Shown here piece by piece: positions 15,247 through 24,093 of a stretch of DNA of 44,214 bases. The first letter of the stretch is position 1; each line of letters opens with the position of its first letter. Under the pieces are notes generated by a model, which did no database searches, was not told where the DNA came from, and saw only the letters and a program-made list of their open reading frames with translations. A program made the translations under genes and the position numbers. The stretch covers positions 1-44,214 of the IMG/VR virus record IMGVR_UViG_3300032285_002993; one strand, given 5' to 3'. The stretch is from a virus.

Positions 15247-15547
15247 TTAGCCACTCCTTTGCCATTCTGCGTCTTATTGCTCGTTCATCATCATCTTTAA
15301 GTTTATCTTTTTGTGCCTGTAAAATTTTTTCTGCATTGTATGCAAAGTAGTTCCAAGAAGGATTCTCTGCAACCTTGAAGTAATACTCAAGTATATCGTA
15401 GCATCCCGACATGCCATATGATTCAATTAAAGCATCTGATGCCCATTGCTCTACATTTAAATTTAGGGATGGCTTTGATTCGTACCTTGCGGTATGATAC
15501 TTGCTGTATCTTGAAAGCAAAGCCATTCGGTCTTTGCGTTCAGCCAT
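15239..15547 (-). CDS. Small helical protein upstream of helicase
   Basis: A 102-residue, mostly helical and charged protein that I cannot name. Visible features are an aromatic segment (YGMSGCYDILEYYFKVAENP), a Trp/Tyr-containing stretch (SWNYFAYNAEKIL) and a C-terminal charged helix (DDDERAIRRRMAKEW). It overlaps both the 68-residue gene before it (by one base) and the helicase after it (by 8). Position and size would suit a helicase loader, but there is no ATPase motif and I see nothing specific to known loaders, so that is a guess. Confidence 0.78.
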   Translation of the reverse strand: MAERKDRMALLSRYSKYHTARYESKPSLNLNVEQWASDALIESYGMSGCYDILEYYFKVAENPSWNYFAYNAEKILQAQKDKLKDDDERAIRRRMAKEWLSE

Positions 15548-15753
15548 TAGTTTTCTTGAGCCTCCGCTTGGGCTTCTACAATCTTAGCGGTTAGTTTGTC
15601 TTCAACAAACTTATAGACTCTCTCAAAAGCCTGATCTGTGTTTTCCCCATCACGCTTTGAATCTACCACTCCAAGATCAAGACGAAGTGATTGAAAATTT
15701 CCTAGATTTAGTGTATAGCCTAAAGTGACTGATACCTTTGTTTCTTCTGCCAT
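15547..15753 (-). CDS. 68-residue conserved-looking early protein
   Basis: Starts at the ATG at 15753 (MAEETKVSVTLGYTLN), two bases after a very strong ribosome-binding site GGAGGGG. A longer frame open to 15810 is rejected because it overlaps the regulator gene and lacks such a site. The protein has a beta-strand-rich first half (VSVTLGYTLNLGNFQSLRLD) and a C-terminal amphipathic helix (FERVYKFVEDKLTAKIVEA). The strong site suggests high expression. The function is unknown. Confidence 0.78.
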   Translation of the reverse strand: MAEETKVSVTLGYTLNLGNFQSLRLDLGVVDSKRDGENTDQAFERVYKFVEDKLTAKIVEAQAEAQEN

Positions 15754-15772
15754 TACCCCTCCAAGGGACTCG

Positions 15773-16315
15773 TTAAATAGATTCTTCCCAAATTGGAATA
15801 AATCTACCATCTTCTGTTCTCGTATATGTAAGTATACCTTCTCCCATCCGCCTTGTCAACTCAGCCTTAGTGGGAGTAATATCATTTGTTATTAAATTGT
15901 CTTTTCTTGGTCTTCCAATATGGTACGTAGCAAGTATATCACGAATCTCTTTTACTTGCGATTCTGAATAATAAGATCTAACCTGCCATCCTCTTGCCCC
16001 ACCCTTTTGAGATCCTGTGGGAAATGGAATTACTCCACGCTTCATTAATGATGGCATATATTTTTTATGTCTATTTACCAACTCTGCTGTTTCTCCAACA
16101 GTATATGCTTTTTCTCTTTTGTTTTTAAAATCACTAATTAAACAACTTTCAATTTGATCTTTTGTAATATTATAAACAGACATGATGCCATTAGATTTGT
16201 TATAATGATGAACCCTTACTAAATCTCCATTTAAAAACCAAACTTTTTTATTACCAGAAATTACGGGGGCTTTATTATAGCCTTCTTTTTCTATCGTGCC
16301 TTTTTTAACAGACAT
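15773..16315 (-). CDS. DNA-binding regulator candidate at the late/early junction
   Basis: A 180-residue basic protein, the first gene of the replication block. A MerR- or excisionase-like winged-helix is suggested in the middle: TVGETAELVNRHKKYMPSLM, then a basic loop (RGVIPFPTGSQKGGARG) and the wing-like WQVRSYYSESQVKEIRDIL. Flanking basic stretches (KKGTIEKEGYNKA, HIGRPRKDN) fit nucleic-acid binding. There is no integrase, so a recombination directionality role is unlikely, and transcriptional control of early genes is more likely. No Shine-Dalgarno precedes the ATG; TAAACT ends six bases before it, so its own mRNA may be leaderless. Confidence 0.65.
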   Translation of the reverse strand: MSVKKGTIEKEGYNKAPVISGNKKVWFLNGDLVRVHHYNKSNGIMSVYNITKDQIESCLISDFKNKREKAYTVGETAELVNRHKKYMPSLMKRGVIPFPTGSQKGGARGWQVRSYYSESQVKEIRDILATYHIGRPRKDNLITNDITPTKAELTRRMGEGILTYTRTEDGRFIPIWEESI

Positions 16316-16320
16316 TTTAT

Positions 16321-16326
16321 AGTTTA
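16321..16326 (-). promoter_or_regulatory. -10 candidate TAAACT before replication block
   Basis: The minus strand reads TAAACT five bases before the ATG at 16315, overlapping the stop codon of the last tail gene. A -35 could be TTATTG 17 bases upstream, a weak match. It uses the same -10 hexamer as the two TTGACA promoters. A start here would give a leaderless mRNA for the regulator and the replication genes. Confidence 0.4.
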
Positions 16327-16770
16327 GTTTGGAATACCAATTGCAATAATGTTAACGCCTACTGTAAGTGTTCCAGATTTGTTAAACTTTACAATTCCCT
16401 CAACTCTAGAAGTTGTTATTGATTTAAGAATAACTGTGACATCTTTACCAGCATCTGTTCCACCAACATTGATTGGGCTTGCTGTTACAATTGGAGCATA
16501 TTTAAATTCAGGTTTAAAATCATAAAAAAATGGTCTATCTTCAGTGGCAGTTACGTTAGTATTATTTACTACTTGATAATACCCTCCGACAAATCTAGAC
16601 TGAGAAGTTCTTAGACTTTGAGCACCCGTAATACCTGTTTCTACCGTCACATATTTATTTGTTGATGCAGATCCAACATCATCTGATAACGAGTTAATGG
16701 CATTTGCCAATTGATAAATATATGAAACATCTAAAGGTTGTCCCTTTTCTGGTGGTGATATCTTTGCCAT
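16324..16770 (-). CDS. Tail-tip or receptor-binding candidate (148 residues)
   Basis: The last gene of the tail module. It begins MAKISPPEKGQPLDVSYIYQ with a helix (LANAINSLSDDV), as in trimeric tail appendage proteins, then becomes beta-rich and ends in a repeated-strand segment (GTLTVGVNIIAIGIPN). No Cys and no enzymatic motif are present. Thr, Val and Asn richness is typical of fibre tips. A role in host surface contact is inferred from position after the hub protein and from composition only. No Shine-Dalgarno is present; TATAAT lies nine bases before the ATG. Confidence 0.7.
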   Translation of the reverse strand: MAKISPPEKGQPLDVSYIYQLANAINSLSDDVGSASTNKYVTVETGITGAQSLRTSQSRFVGGYYQVVNNTNVTATEDRPFFYDFKPEFKYAPIVTASPINVGGTDAGKDVTVILKSITTSRVEGIVKFNKSGTLTVGVNIIAIGIPN

Positions 16771-16779
16771 AGTTATTCT

Positions 16780-16788
16780 ATTATACCA
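16780..16788 (-). promoter_or_regulatory. Extended -10 candidate TGGTATAAT
   Basis: The minus strand reads TGG-TATAAT in the 18-base gap before the ATG at 16770, nine bases upstream of it. No -35 is apparent. The same TGG-TATA(A/C)T pattern occurs in the gaps before several virion genes. Confidence 0.45.
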
Positions 16789-17298
16789 TTAAAGGGCTGC
16801 TGCAGTTGTTTCAAACAGCGTAGCACTGGTAAACCTTTCTTTAGGATATGTTGGTGTTTGAACTGCAATTTGAACTGATGTTGGCGTAACACTAGAGGTT
16901 GTACCATTTTTATTATATGCAGTAATACTAGTTGGGATAATTCCTAAATATGAAGTATTTGAAATTGTATTAACATACTTCCATGGATATCTTTCTATTT
17001 GTGATTGTCCAGTGGCTGATGCCCCAATCCATCTAATATAAATATCAAAAGTAGAACCCTGTGTATTATCTACAGTCCAAACACAAGACACTGTTTTATT
17101 TGCTGAATTAACAATAGCCTGAGTGTGATCAATCGCAACTTGAGGATTAATATTAACAAAATAAAACGGTGACCAATGCGAATCTCTGTTTTGGTCAACT
17201 GATGCTATTTTAAATCTAACTGAATATGTACCATGCGACCCACTAAATTCTGGAAGATCTTTTTTTAATATTCTAATAGTTTTGATATTATCTGCCAT
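16789..17298 (-). CDS. Fibronectin-III-like tail protein (169 residues)
   Basis: Starts at the ATG at 17298 (MADNIKTIRILKKDLP), which has GGAAG eight bases upstream; a longer frame to 17328 only adds residues shared with the previous gene. The beta-rich sequence has spaced Trp and Tyr (HWSPFYFVNINPQ, FDIYIRWIGAS, RYPWKYV) and loops with Asp and Gly, resembling a fibronectin type III or other Ig-like sandwich. Such domains decorate phage tails and help weak surface binding. It follows the 423-residue tail protein by one base and is probably a tail-tip component. Confidence 0.7.
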   Translation of the reverse strand: MADNIKTIRILKKDLPEFSGSHGTYSVRFKIASVDQNRDSHWSPFYFVNINPQVAIDHTQAIVNSANKTVSCVWTVDNTQGSTFDIYIRWIGASATGQSQIERYPWKYVNTISNTSYLGIIPTSITAYNKNGTTSSVTPTSVQIAVQTPTYPKERFTSATLFETTAAAL

Positions 17299-17299
17299 A

Positions 17300-18571
17300 T
17301 TAAACTTCCATTGAAAATCTAAATTCAATATATCCAGTGGTATCTGATTTCTTTACAATGGTTGCTGCATCAGTATTTTTAATAACAGAGTAGCCAGTTA
17401 AACCATAAAGTGGGTTTACAGATCCAAGGTTATCTAATCTTAAAGCATCTATTGCTAAATAAAATTTATTCGATGGAACAAGTGTAGAAACATTGTTTAC
17501 AAGTTCTCGGTTATAAATTGAGGAATATACTTTAACAGTATTTACTGCGTTCCAAGTAAACCCAGAACTTCTGTATAGTTCTTGAAGTTGTTTAGTTGCA
17601 ACATAGTATCTATTATTTGCAAAATCGTAACTTCCTCCTTCAGAAATGTCTTTAATATCAAGTTCAAATCTTGCCCATTGTTTTTGACTGGTATCGGTTT
17701 CTAATGGAGACAAAATATTGCTATCAGTTGAAGCAAACTCAATAATGACTCTGGCTGCTTTAGGAAATTCTGTAGGAGTGTCATGAGTATTAACAATAGA
17801 AAAAGCAAACTTAATCTCGTCAGAAGTTGAGTTTCTACTTAAATCAATTGATGTTCCTGTAAGGTGAATGTGATCTGAATCACTAGTTGGCACAAGGTGG
17901 TTTTGAACAACATTAATTGTTGCACTATTTCCACGAATTAAAAGCATATCATCTTCATACCTAGATCTTTCATATCTTGCAGATCTATTAATACTGTTAA
18001 ACAAAGTATTGCTTGCGGTTGTTCTAAAAACTTCACAGTCAACTGGATTTGCAGAACCATTAATATTATAGGCACCAAGGATATTGTTTGTAGATGTATT
18101 TTCAGTAACTACCCCATTGACTGTTGTAATATTTGTGTCTAATGCACCAGGAATAACATTGATAGCAGAGGCAGTTTCTTGGTTATGATATTCCCAGTTT
18201 TCACCCTTATCAAAAGAATATAAAAGTTTACTGTCATATGAACCTGCTGCTGTATTAGATCCAGCCGAATAAACTCCGACTTCTGTAATTTCATATCTAG
18301 GTTCTGAATCAATTTCTGCTGTTAAAACAATTTTTGAAACTGGGCTTCCATCTACAACCTCAGTTACAAAACCTCTTGATGTAATTTGAAATCTTTGCAT
18401 TTCAAAATCTAATGATGTTTTTTCAGACATAATTGTTTTTTCTTCAGTTGTAAAAATATGGTCTGATGCTTTTGGAGTTGGTCCGCAGCCAATAGCAATA
18501 AAGGATGCATAGGCGGGTGCCTGTCCAATTAGATACTTTGCTAAGATGTTTTTTCCTGTATTAGTAATCAT
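17300..18571 (-). CDS. Tail fibre or minor tail protein (423 residues)
   Basis: The N-terminus (MITNTGKNILAKYLIGQAPA, then YASFIAIGCGPTP) resembles the virion-attachment start of tail-fibre proteins, which often read I-T-x-x-G-...-I-A-I-G. A beta-rich body follows, with YEITEVGVYS (about residues 93-102) typical of that N-terminal domain, then a long jelly-roll-like region with ARFELDIKDISEGGSYDF. AAGGAG lies upstream of the ATG. The downstream gene starts one base after its stop. Receptor binding is inferred; no enzymatic motif is visible. Confidence 0.75.
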   Translation of the reverse strand: MITNTGKNILAKYLIGQAPAYASFIAIGCGPTPKASDHIFTTEEKTIMSEKTSLDFEMQRFQITSRGFVTEVVDGSPVSKIVLTAEIDSEPRYEITEVGVYSAGSNTAAGSYDSKLLYSFDKGENWEYHNQETASAINVIPGALDTNITTVNGVVTENTSTNNILGAYNINGSANPVDCEVFRTTASNTLFNSINRSARYERSRYEDDMLLIRGNSATINVVQNHLVPTSDSDHIHLTGTSIDLSRNSTSDEIKFAFSIVNTHDTPTEFPKAARVIIEFASTDSNILSPLETDTSQKQWARFELDIKDISEGGSYDFANNRYYVATKQLQELYRSSGFTWNAVNTVKVYSSIYNRELVNNVSTLVPSNKFYLAIDALRLDNLGSVNPLYGLTGYSVIKNTDAATIVKKSDTTGYIEFRFSMEV

Positions 18572-18584
18572 AATTATTCACTCC

Positions 18585-19064
18585 TTATATTGTACCATTA
18601 AACCTAGATCCGCTTACCTGGACCTGAACTTTAACTTCTTCGTCTGATGATAGATTTAGTATGTTGATAAGTAAATCCCCAGTTTTTTCATCTAGGTAAA
18701 CTATCTGTCCATATGGTCCTAACCCAGCAGAAGGGGTTCTATCTTCAAGTTTAATCTGAAAACTATCAAAATATGAATTAGATGGGCTTTGTAAAGATAA
18801 AATGTTTTGTGGATTATATTGAGCATATACCCCGTTCATATTTTTAATTGGCTGATAAGATACATCTTGTCCATTAATAATATCATTTCTTGCAATGCTA
18901 ATAACTTCTTGTCCACCAATATCTTCAAAAATCATATCAGACATTGTTTCAATAGGAATTAGTTGATCTGCATAAAGTTTAAGATCATTTGTAGCAACTT
19001 TAATTGGATTTGGGGCTACAGTCGTTACTGTAGAATCTGGGATTGCTGGAGTTGCATCTACCAT
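18585..19064 (-). CDS. Minor tail protein candidate (159 residues)
   Basis: I do not recognise a family. It begins MVDATPAIPDSTVTTVAPNP, a low-complexity Pro/Thr lead, followed by alternating strands (GQEVISIARNDIINGQDVSY, then GPYGQIVYLDEKTGDLLIN) and ends with a short beta segment (VKVQVQVSGSRFNGTI). The ATG overlaps the stop of the large hub protein by one base. Position between hub and fibre candidates suggests a structural tail-tip part. Confidence 0.72.
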   Translation of the reverse strand: MVDATPAIPDSTVTTVAPNPIKVATNDLKLYADQLIPIETMSDMIFEDIGGQEVISIARNDIINGQDVSYQPIKNMNGVYAQYNPQNILSLQSPSNSYFDSFQIKLEDRTPSAGLGPYGQIVYLDEKTGDLLINILNLSSDEEVKVQVQVSGSRFNGTI

Positions 19065-22000
19065 TACACTACCTCGCTAACATAAATTGTCATATCTGGA
19101 CCAGCAACGCTGGATCCTTGTTCTATAGAATATACTATATAACGCTTTTGCTCAGTGCCCAAAACATCTACGCCATCTTGGTGATAATCAATTTTTACTA
19201 TATCGCCTAATTGAATTGTTGGTGTACTAAATATTTTAAGACCAATGGACTGTCTTGGCTTTAAAACTTTGTTGGTTACCCATTCCATTAAAGAGTTTGC
19301 ATCATCTTGCGTTTGAACATACGGAACATCTAAAGAAAATTCTTTCTTTCCATACTTTAATCTACTAACTTTTATATCGTCATATATTGCTGTATTTTTA
19401 AACGGAGAAGAAACTAATCTATCTCCTTCAAATTTTGGATTTGAAAAATCACTATTTTTTGAAAAGAAGTCATCAACTGTTAATTTATTTTGTGATTGTT
19501 GAGTAAATGTAACTCCTTGGATTCTTAAATAATTTCCAGTTGTCTCATCAAGGCTAAGTGCAGTATCTGTTGAGTTAAATACCATAAATTCTGCACCATA
19601 GGCTCCAGCCCTAAATCCAGATACGGTGTAGCCCTTTAGCGAGTTAAAAGTAGGAGACATTTTTGCGTAAAGTGCTGGATACGCTTTATCATATTTAATT
19701 TTAAAAATAGAGGCCTCACGCATAATTGTTCCAAATTCTTCAAAGAATAATTTATACGCTGGTGGTTGTGCTGGAGATATGCTAGACAAGTAGGTTCCTT
19801 GAATCATTCCACTCATAGCATATTTTCTAAAGGCATCATAAGAACTAATTTCAGATGTCTGATAAATTGATTGTGCTGGGGTATCTAAAGCGTATGAAGT
19901 ATTTTGGCTATAGTTATGAGTCAAAGCATATACATTTTCAAACATACACTTTGCTGATCCACGAACAAAAAGTCCCATATTGTTATATTCTGGCAATGGG
20001 TCTAGGTCATCTACTGTTGCAACCAAAGTCTCATTAATGTATAAAAAGAATCTTCTAGTATTGCCAACATTCATATATTCAACGGCAAGGTCATACACAG
20101 TTGGATTTTGTTCTGTTGTCATTCTGTACTGTCCAGTAAAGTTTCCATCATCTACAGTAATGTTAGTTAATCCTTGCCATAGCGGTACTGGTATTGCTTT
20201 TTTAGTTCCGTCCGTATCTGAGGCATCTTTTTTAATTTTATAAAATAAAACATTGTTTACATTATTATCTGTTTGGGTAATTGTGTTAGTTCCCAAAGCA
20301 ACAATCTCAAAATAATATCCAGCATTTGTTAATGGATTAAGAAGAACTCCTAATCCGCCAGAACCACCAGAAATTCCAATATTTTGATCTGGAGTAATTC
20401 CTGGAACAGTATAATAAATAACACCACCTTGTGGGCTTTGATCTTTTGTTGTTCCGTTTTCAATCTTTCCCACAATTCTCATTCGAGTTCCAAAATGCTT
20501 AAACTTATCAGATAGTGGTTTGTAAACATATGATATAAAGTTAATTGCATTTGTTCCAGTGTCAAATGATGGACCATTTACAACTAGTGCAGAAGATTGA
20601 ATTGTTCCAGATGTAACAGATTTCTTTGCAGTAATATCTGCCTCACGAATAAATGTTGAAGACATAAAGTTTTTAATAATACCATTACGTGTAGATTTTT
20701 GAGCAGTAACATTATCTACTCCAGCAGTTCCAATCACAGTACTGATTGGGGTTAATGTATTTTTAAATAAATAATCTGAATTCATATTGCATCCACGAAC
20801 ATTATCATTGTTTGACCAATAAGGATTTAGCCCAGCATAATGAGTTTGGATTGCTGTTCCAAACTGTGCTCTTCCATGTTTTTCTACTGCACCATTTTTT
20901 AATCTTGTTATTAGTTTTCCAGTCCCGTCATCAATGGTTTCATATTTTGGCTCACAGTAAATTCTTAGTTTTCCTGTAGGATAAATTTTTCCATTAAATG
21001 GAAGTGATGCAAAGTACTTTTGATAATCTTGTGTTGAAGAAATCCAAACATTGTTTGTTCCCTTTTCATATCCATCAGGGGCAGTTGATCCAGCAGGAAC
21101 AATCAGTGGACTCTTAAGATCTAAAACGCCATTAACTGATGGATACCAAATTGGCGTGGTAACGCTATACTCTGCAGCATCATATTTTATAATTTCTCCA
21201 TTAGAATAAAAATAGCCATTATTCCTAGATAGCCAATAAATTCCTTCACCGAAATCAATAATGTTGTTTGTAATTTTATGATTAACTACGGAAGGAACTT
21301 CATTAGATAGATCAGAGTTTAATGGAATAGCACTAAGCATATAGGTTGATTGGTTAGCAACTTGGCTATTAATAGATTTTGTATTTTCTGTTCCCGCAAC
21401 TTCCCAAAGCAAAACTGGCTTATAAATCCAAGTCTTTTCTTTATCAATGAGGCTGGCTTGACTAATTGAGCCATAAGTTCTTTGTACATATCTTGTATCA
21501 TAATTAATTACTCCGCCATTATAAACCTGTGTATCTTGAGATGCAATAGATAAAATATTTTTTGATTCAGACAAAGTAATAACTGCTGGTCTTTCAGATT
21601 CTGAAGCCATCATATAATCTCGTGTCATCATAACAAAATTATTATATTCATCAAAAAACATTGCTGTTTGAGTTGAAATAGCAATTTTTTGCAATACTTC
21701 TGCAATAGTAACATCTGGTTGAATAAAGAAATATGGAATAGTTAATTCTGGCTTGCTATCTATTCTTTTAAATACATAATTTGAAAAACCAATTGAGTCT
21801 AATAACAATGATACTGCAGAACTTAAAGATGCATCTTTAAATAATATTTGTGGGGCCGTCATTGATTCAAAATAAAAATAAAGGTCTCTCATATCAATAG
21901 ATACTTTACGACCTTCCATATCATACTTTGGAAATCCATCAGAGTACATTGTCTTGACAGGAATAAAATAGTTTGTTCCTTTGACATCAATGGTTGCATT

Positions 22001-23428
22001 ATAAAATTTAAACTGAATATGACTATTTAAATATGAAGAAATAATACTATCTTTATTATTTGCAGAAAAAGAATTATCATAGTCAAAGACCGTCATAGTT
22101 CCATTAGAAGCAAGAAGTTGTCCTACTGGCAATCCGCTTAAGCCAAGATCAGATGCATTCTTTTTTACTGAATAATTAACAACTTTGTCAGATATGTCAG
22201 CAGAAAGTCTTGGGGATATTTCAATTATTTCAAGTTGTGCATTTTCTTTATTCATTGTTTCTGCTACAACTCTAATGCCTTGAATATATTCAAACTCTCT
22301 ATACTTTTTAGATGAAGCAGATAGTCTAGCATATGACGATGGTGAAGTGAAATCAGTTACAAAATTTGTTTGGCTATTTACTTGTTCTTCTTGAAGAGAC
22401 CAACCATACGAAGGATAAAATTCTTCATAAAGTCCATTAGTCCAAATATAATACTTTCCGAGTTGGCCATCACTCTCAACCAAAAGGTATGCATAACCTT
22501 CTATTGCTTCAGATGGCAACTGAGTAATTGATCTAATAGTTTCAGCATGAATAAAGATATCTTGATACCTTGATGGTATCTTAAGTCCATATCCAATTTC
22601 AACATATCCATCTGACTTAATAACTGGTGTTCCATCTAGTCGAGTAGAATTTTTATCAAATTTAATAGCGTCTATCCAACTATTATTTAACATATATTGA
22701 ATTTTCCATTTAACTGGAATTGATTTATTAGAATCTCCAAATAATGGATCTGCTACAGTTTTATCAACAAGTTTAAACGGCCCAAGATTTTTATTACCTG
22801 CATGGGTTTGCATTTTGATTACAATTTTATTTGTTGGTATTGCTTCTTTATAAATAACATATGGGGCTGCATCATAAATTAAATAATCATTTGATGTAGA
22901 GTCTAGGAAAGATATGCCAAGTTCTTCAGTTTTTCCATTAATAGAATTCTTTTCTTTTCTATATGATGTCCAATACTTAAAGTTATCATCTTTGTCTGGC
23001 ATATAATATCTTGGTCTTTTTGCCATATCTTGATTGACATGATGTAAATATTGTCCTGGCATATATCTTGCTTTATTGATTCCAGATCTTGGTCTGAATG
23101 GCTTTAAACAGTCTTCCAAAGAATATAACAAACCAATTTTTTCATTTTGAACGGTAAGACTAAATGGTTGATCTAAGTCTGAATATCCACCATCAATAGT
23201 GATATCTGCTTCAGTTGCATTAGTGTAATAGTTGCCAGAATCATTTGGATCAAATGTATATGGGAGTTTTTGATATGGAGAGGTATTATCAGCACTTCTA
23301 TATCTGTAGTTTCCTACACTATCAATATTCCCTGGAATATTTAGGTTCCATTCAGCCGTAATAAAAGACTGTGTTTTTACAACAGATGAGTTTTCTAAAT
23401 GATTTTGAAGTGCTGAATTTTCAAACAT
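19064..23428 (-). CDS. Large tail hub protein with laminin-G-like region (Tal-like)
   Basis: A 1,454-residue tail-tip protein from the ATG at 23428 (MFENSALQNHLENS), after GGAAGAGG; an extension to 23461 is not needed. Residues about 450-610 contain strand-helix elements such as VTIAEVLQKIAISTQTAMFF and FVMMTRDYM, which fit baseplate hub/Tal-type folds. Residues about 980-1150 look like a concanavalin or laminin-G sandwich (RRFFLYINETLVATVDDL, NNMGLFVRGSAKCMFEN). The C-terminal part (STPTIQLGDIVKIDYHQDG) is another beta domain. It would form the central hub that closes the tube, with a lectin-like insert for surface sugars. No peptidase or lysozyme motif is apparent. Confidence 0.82.
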   Translation of the reverse strand: MFENSALQNHLENSSVVKTQSFITAEWNLNIPGNIDSVGNYRYRSADNTSPYQKLPYTFDPNDSGNYYTNATEADITIDGGYSDLDQPFSLTVQNEKIGLLYSLEDCLKPFRPRSGINKARYMPGQYLHHVNQDMAKRPRYYMPDKDDNFKYWTSYRKEKNSINGKTEELGISFLDSTSNDYLIYDAAPYVIYKEAIPTNKIVIKMQTHAGNKNLGPFKLVDKTVADPLFGDSNKSIPVKWKIQYMLNNSWIDAIKFDKNSTRLDGTPVIKSDGYVEIGYGLKIPSRYQDIFIHAETIRSITQLPSEAIEGYAYLLVESDGQLGKYYIWTNGLYEEFYPSYGWSLQEEQVNSQTNFVTDFTSPSSYARLSASSKKYREFEYIQGIRVVAETMNKENAQLEIIEISPRLSADISDKVVNYSVKKNASDLGLSGLPVGQLLASNGTMTVFDYDNSFSANNKDSIISSYLNSHIQFKFYNATIDVKGTNYFIPVKTMYSDGFPKYDMEGRKVSIDMRDLYFYFESMTAPQILFKDASLSSAVSLLLDSIGFSNYVFKRIDSKPELTIPYFFIQPDVTIAEVLQKIAISTQTAMFFDEYNNFVMMTRDYMMASESERPAVITLSESKNILSIASQDTQVYNGGVINYDTRYVQRTYGSISQASLIDKEKTWIYKPVLLWEVAGTENTKSINSQVANQSTYMLSAIPLNSDLSNEVPSVVNHKITNNIIDFGEGIYWLSRNNGYFYSNGEIIKYDAAEYSVTTPIWYPSVNGVLDLKSPLIVPAGSTAPDGYEKGTNNVWISSTQDYQKYFASLPFNGKIYPTGKLRIYCEPKYETIDDGTGKLITRLKNGAVEKHGRAQFGTAIQTHYAGLNPYWSNNDNVRGCNMNSDYLFKNTLTPISTVIGTAGVDNVTAQKSTRNGIIKNFMSSTFIREADITAKKSVTSGTIQSSALVVNGPSFDTGTNAINFISYVYKPLSDKFKHFGTRMRIVGKIENGTTKDQSPQGGVIYYTVPGITPDQNIGISGGSGGLGVLLNPLTNAGYYFEIVALGTNTITQTDNNVNNVLFYKIKKDASDTDGTKKAIPVPLWQGLTNITVDDGNFTGQYRMTTEQNPTVYDLAVEYMNVGNTRRFFLYINETLVATVDDLDPLPEYNNMGLFVRGSAKCMFENVYALTHNYSQNTSYALDTPAQSIYQTSEISSYDAFRKYAMSGMIQGTYLSSISPAQPPAYKLFFEEFGTIMREASIFKIKYDKAYPALYAKMSPTFNSLKGYTVSGFRAGAYGAEFMVFNSTDTALSLDETTGNYLRIQGVTFTQQSQNKLTVDDFFSKNSDFSNPKFEGDRLVSSPFKNTAIYDDIKVSRLKYGKKEFSLDVPYVQTQDDANSLMEWVTNKVLKPRQSIGLKIFSTPTIQLGDIVKIDYHQDGVDVLGTEQKRYIVYSIEQGSSVAGPDMTIYVSEVV

Positions 23429-24093
23429 TATGCCTCTTCCAGAGAAACACTCACTGTCCAAAAATCAAAATTATCTTTTCCTCTTTTGGAAATTGAATAT
23501 TTAAAATCAGCAAAATAAACTTCTACAATCTGATTATATTGATGTAAGTGTCCGTAAGGATTATCTGTATTTTTAAATTCTTTATATTTATCGTATGCCA
23601 AGTACATCCAAAAAGAACCTTGATGGCTTTCATACCAATCTAATAGTTCATTTCCACCAGCACCACCATCTACTGTGTACTCTCCAGCAGTTCCCTCTAA
23701 AGCAGATACACCAGATGAATTAAAATTGGGAGAACCTGAATGAGATCTAGATGGAAGGTTTGTCCACGTAATATCAAACTTTAATTTATCAGCAACATGG
23801 TATGAACGCATCCTACCATTAATCGTTCTTTCTCTTTTTTCAATACGCATTGGTGATACAGAAATATCACTTCTATTGTGATCTGAAAGTATGATGAAGG
23901 AATTCTGAAGGGTCGTATTGGTCTCTAGGCTTTGATCTGAGCCTATTTCAGTCCCTGCTGGTACAAAGATCTTGGGGGAGTTAGAATTGGCTGGATCTGA
24001 GTTAACTAGGGTTCCTGGATTATCAGCCCAAAGAGCAGCCTGTGGACGACCATACTTTTTTCTACCTGCCATATATGCTGCGGTATTTGCCAT
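23428..24093 (-). CDS. Distal-tail-like protein (221 residues)
   Basis: Located between the tape measure and the hub, the usual position of the distal tail (Dit) protein that connects tube and hub. It starts MANTAAYMAGRKKYGRPQA with a basic lead. The second half is beta-rich with aromatic residues (SFWMYLAYDKYKEF, VEVYFADFKYSISKRG) and ends DFWTVSVSLEEA, a strand pattern seen at the end of tail-tube-like folds. It overlaps the tape measure stop by one base and the hub start by one base. The identity is by position and fold pattern, not a clear motif. Confidence 0.7.
   Translation of the reverse strand: MANTAAYMAGRKKYGRPQAALWADNPGTLVNSDPANSNSPKIFVPAGTEIGSDQSLETNTTLQNSFIILSDHNRSDISVSPMRIEKRERTINGRMRSYHVADKLKFDITWTNLPSRSHSGSPNFNSSGVSALEGTAGEYTVDGGAGGNELLDWYESHQGSFWMYLAYDKYKEFKNTDNPYGHLHQYNQIVEVYFADFKYSISKRGKDNFDFWTVSVSLEEA

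Noticed and set aside
18589-18594. TGG-TACAAT as another promoter before the 423-residue tail gene
   Set aside because: The box lies inside the last codons of the preceding gene, deviates from TATAAT, and the gene already has a good AAGGAG site, so read-through transcription explains expression.
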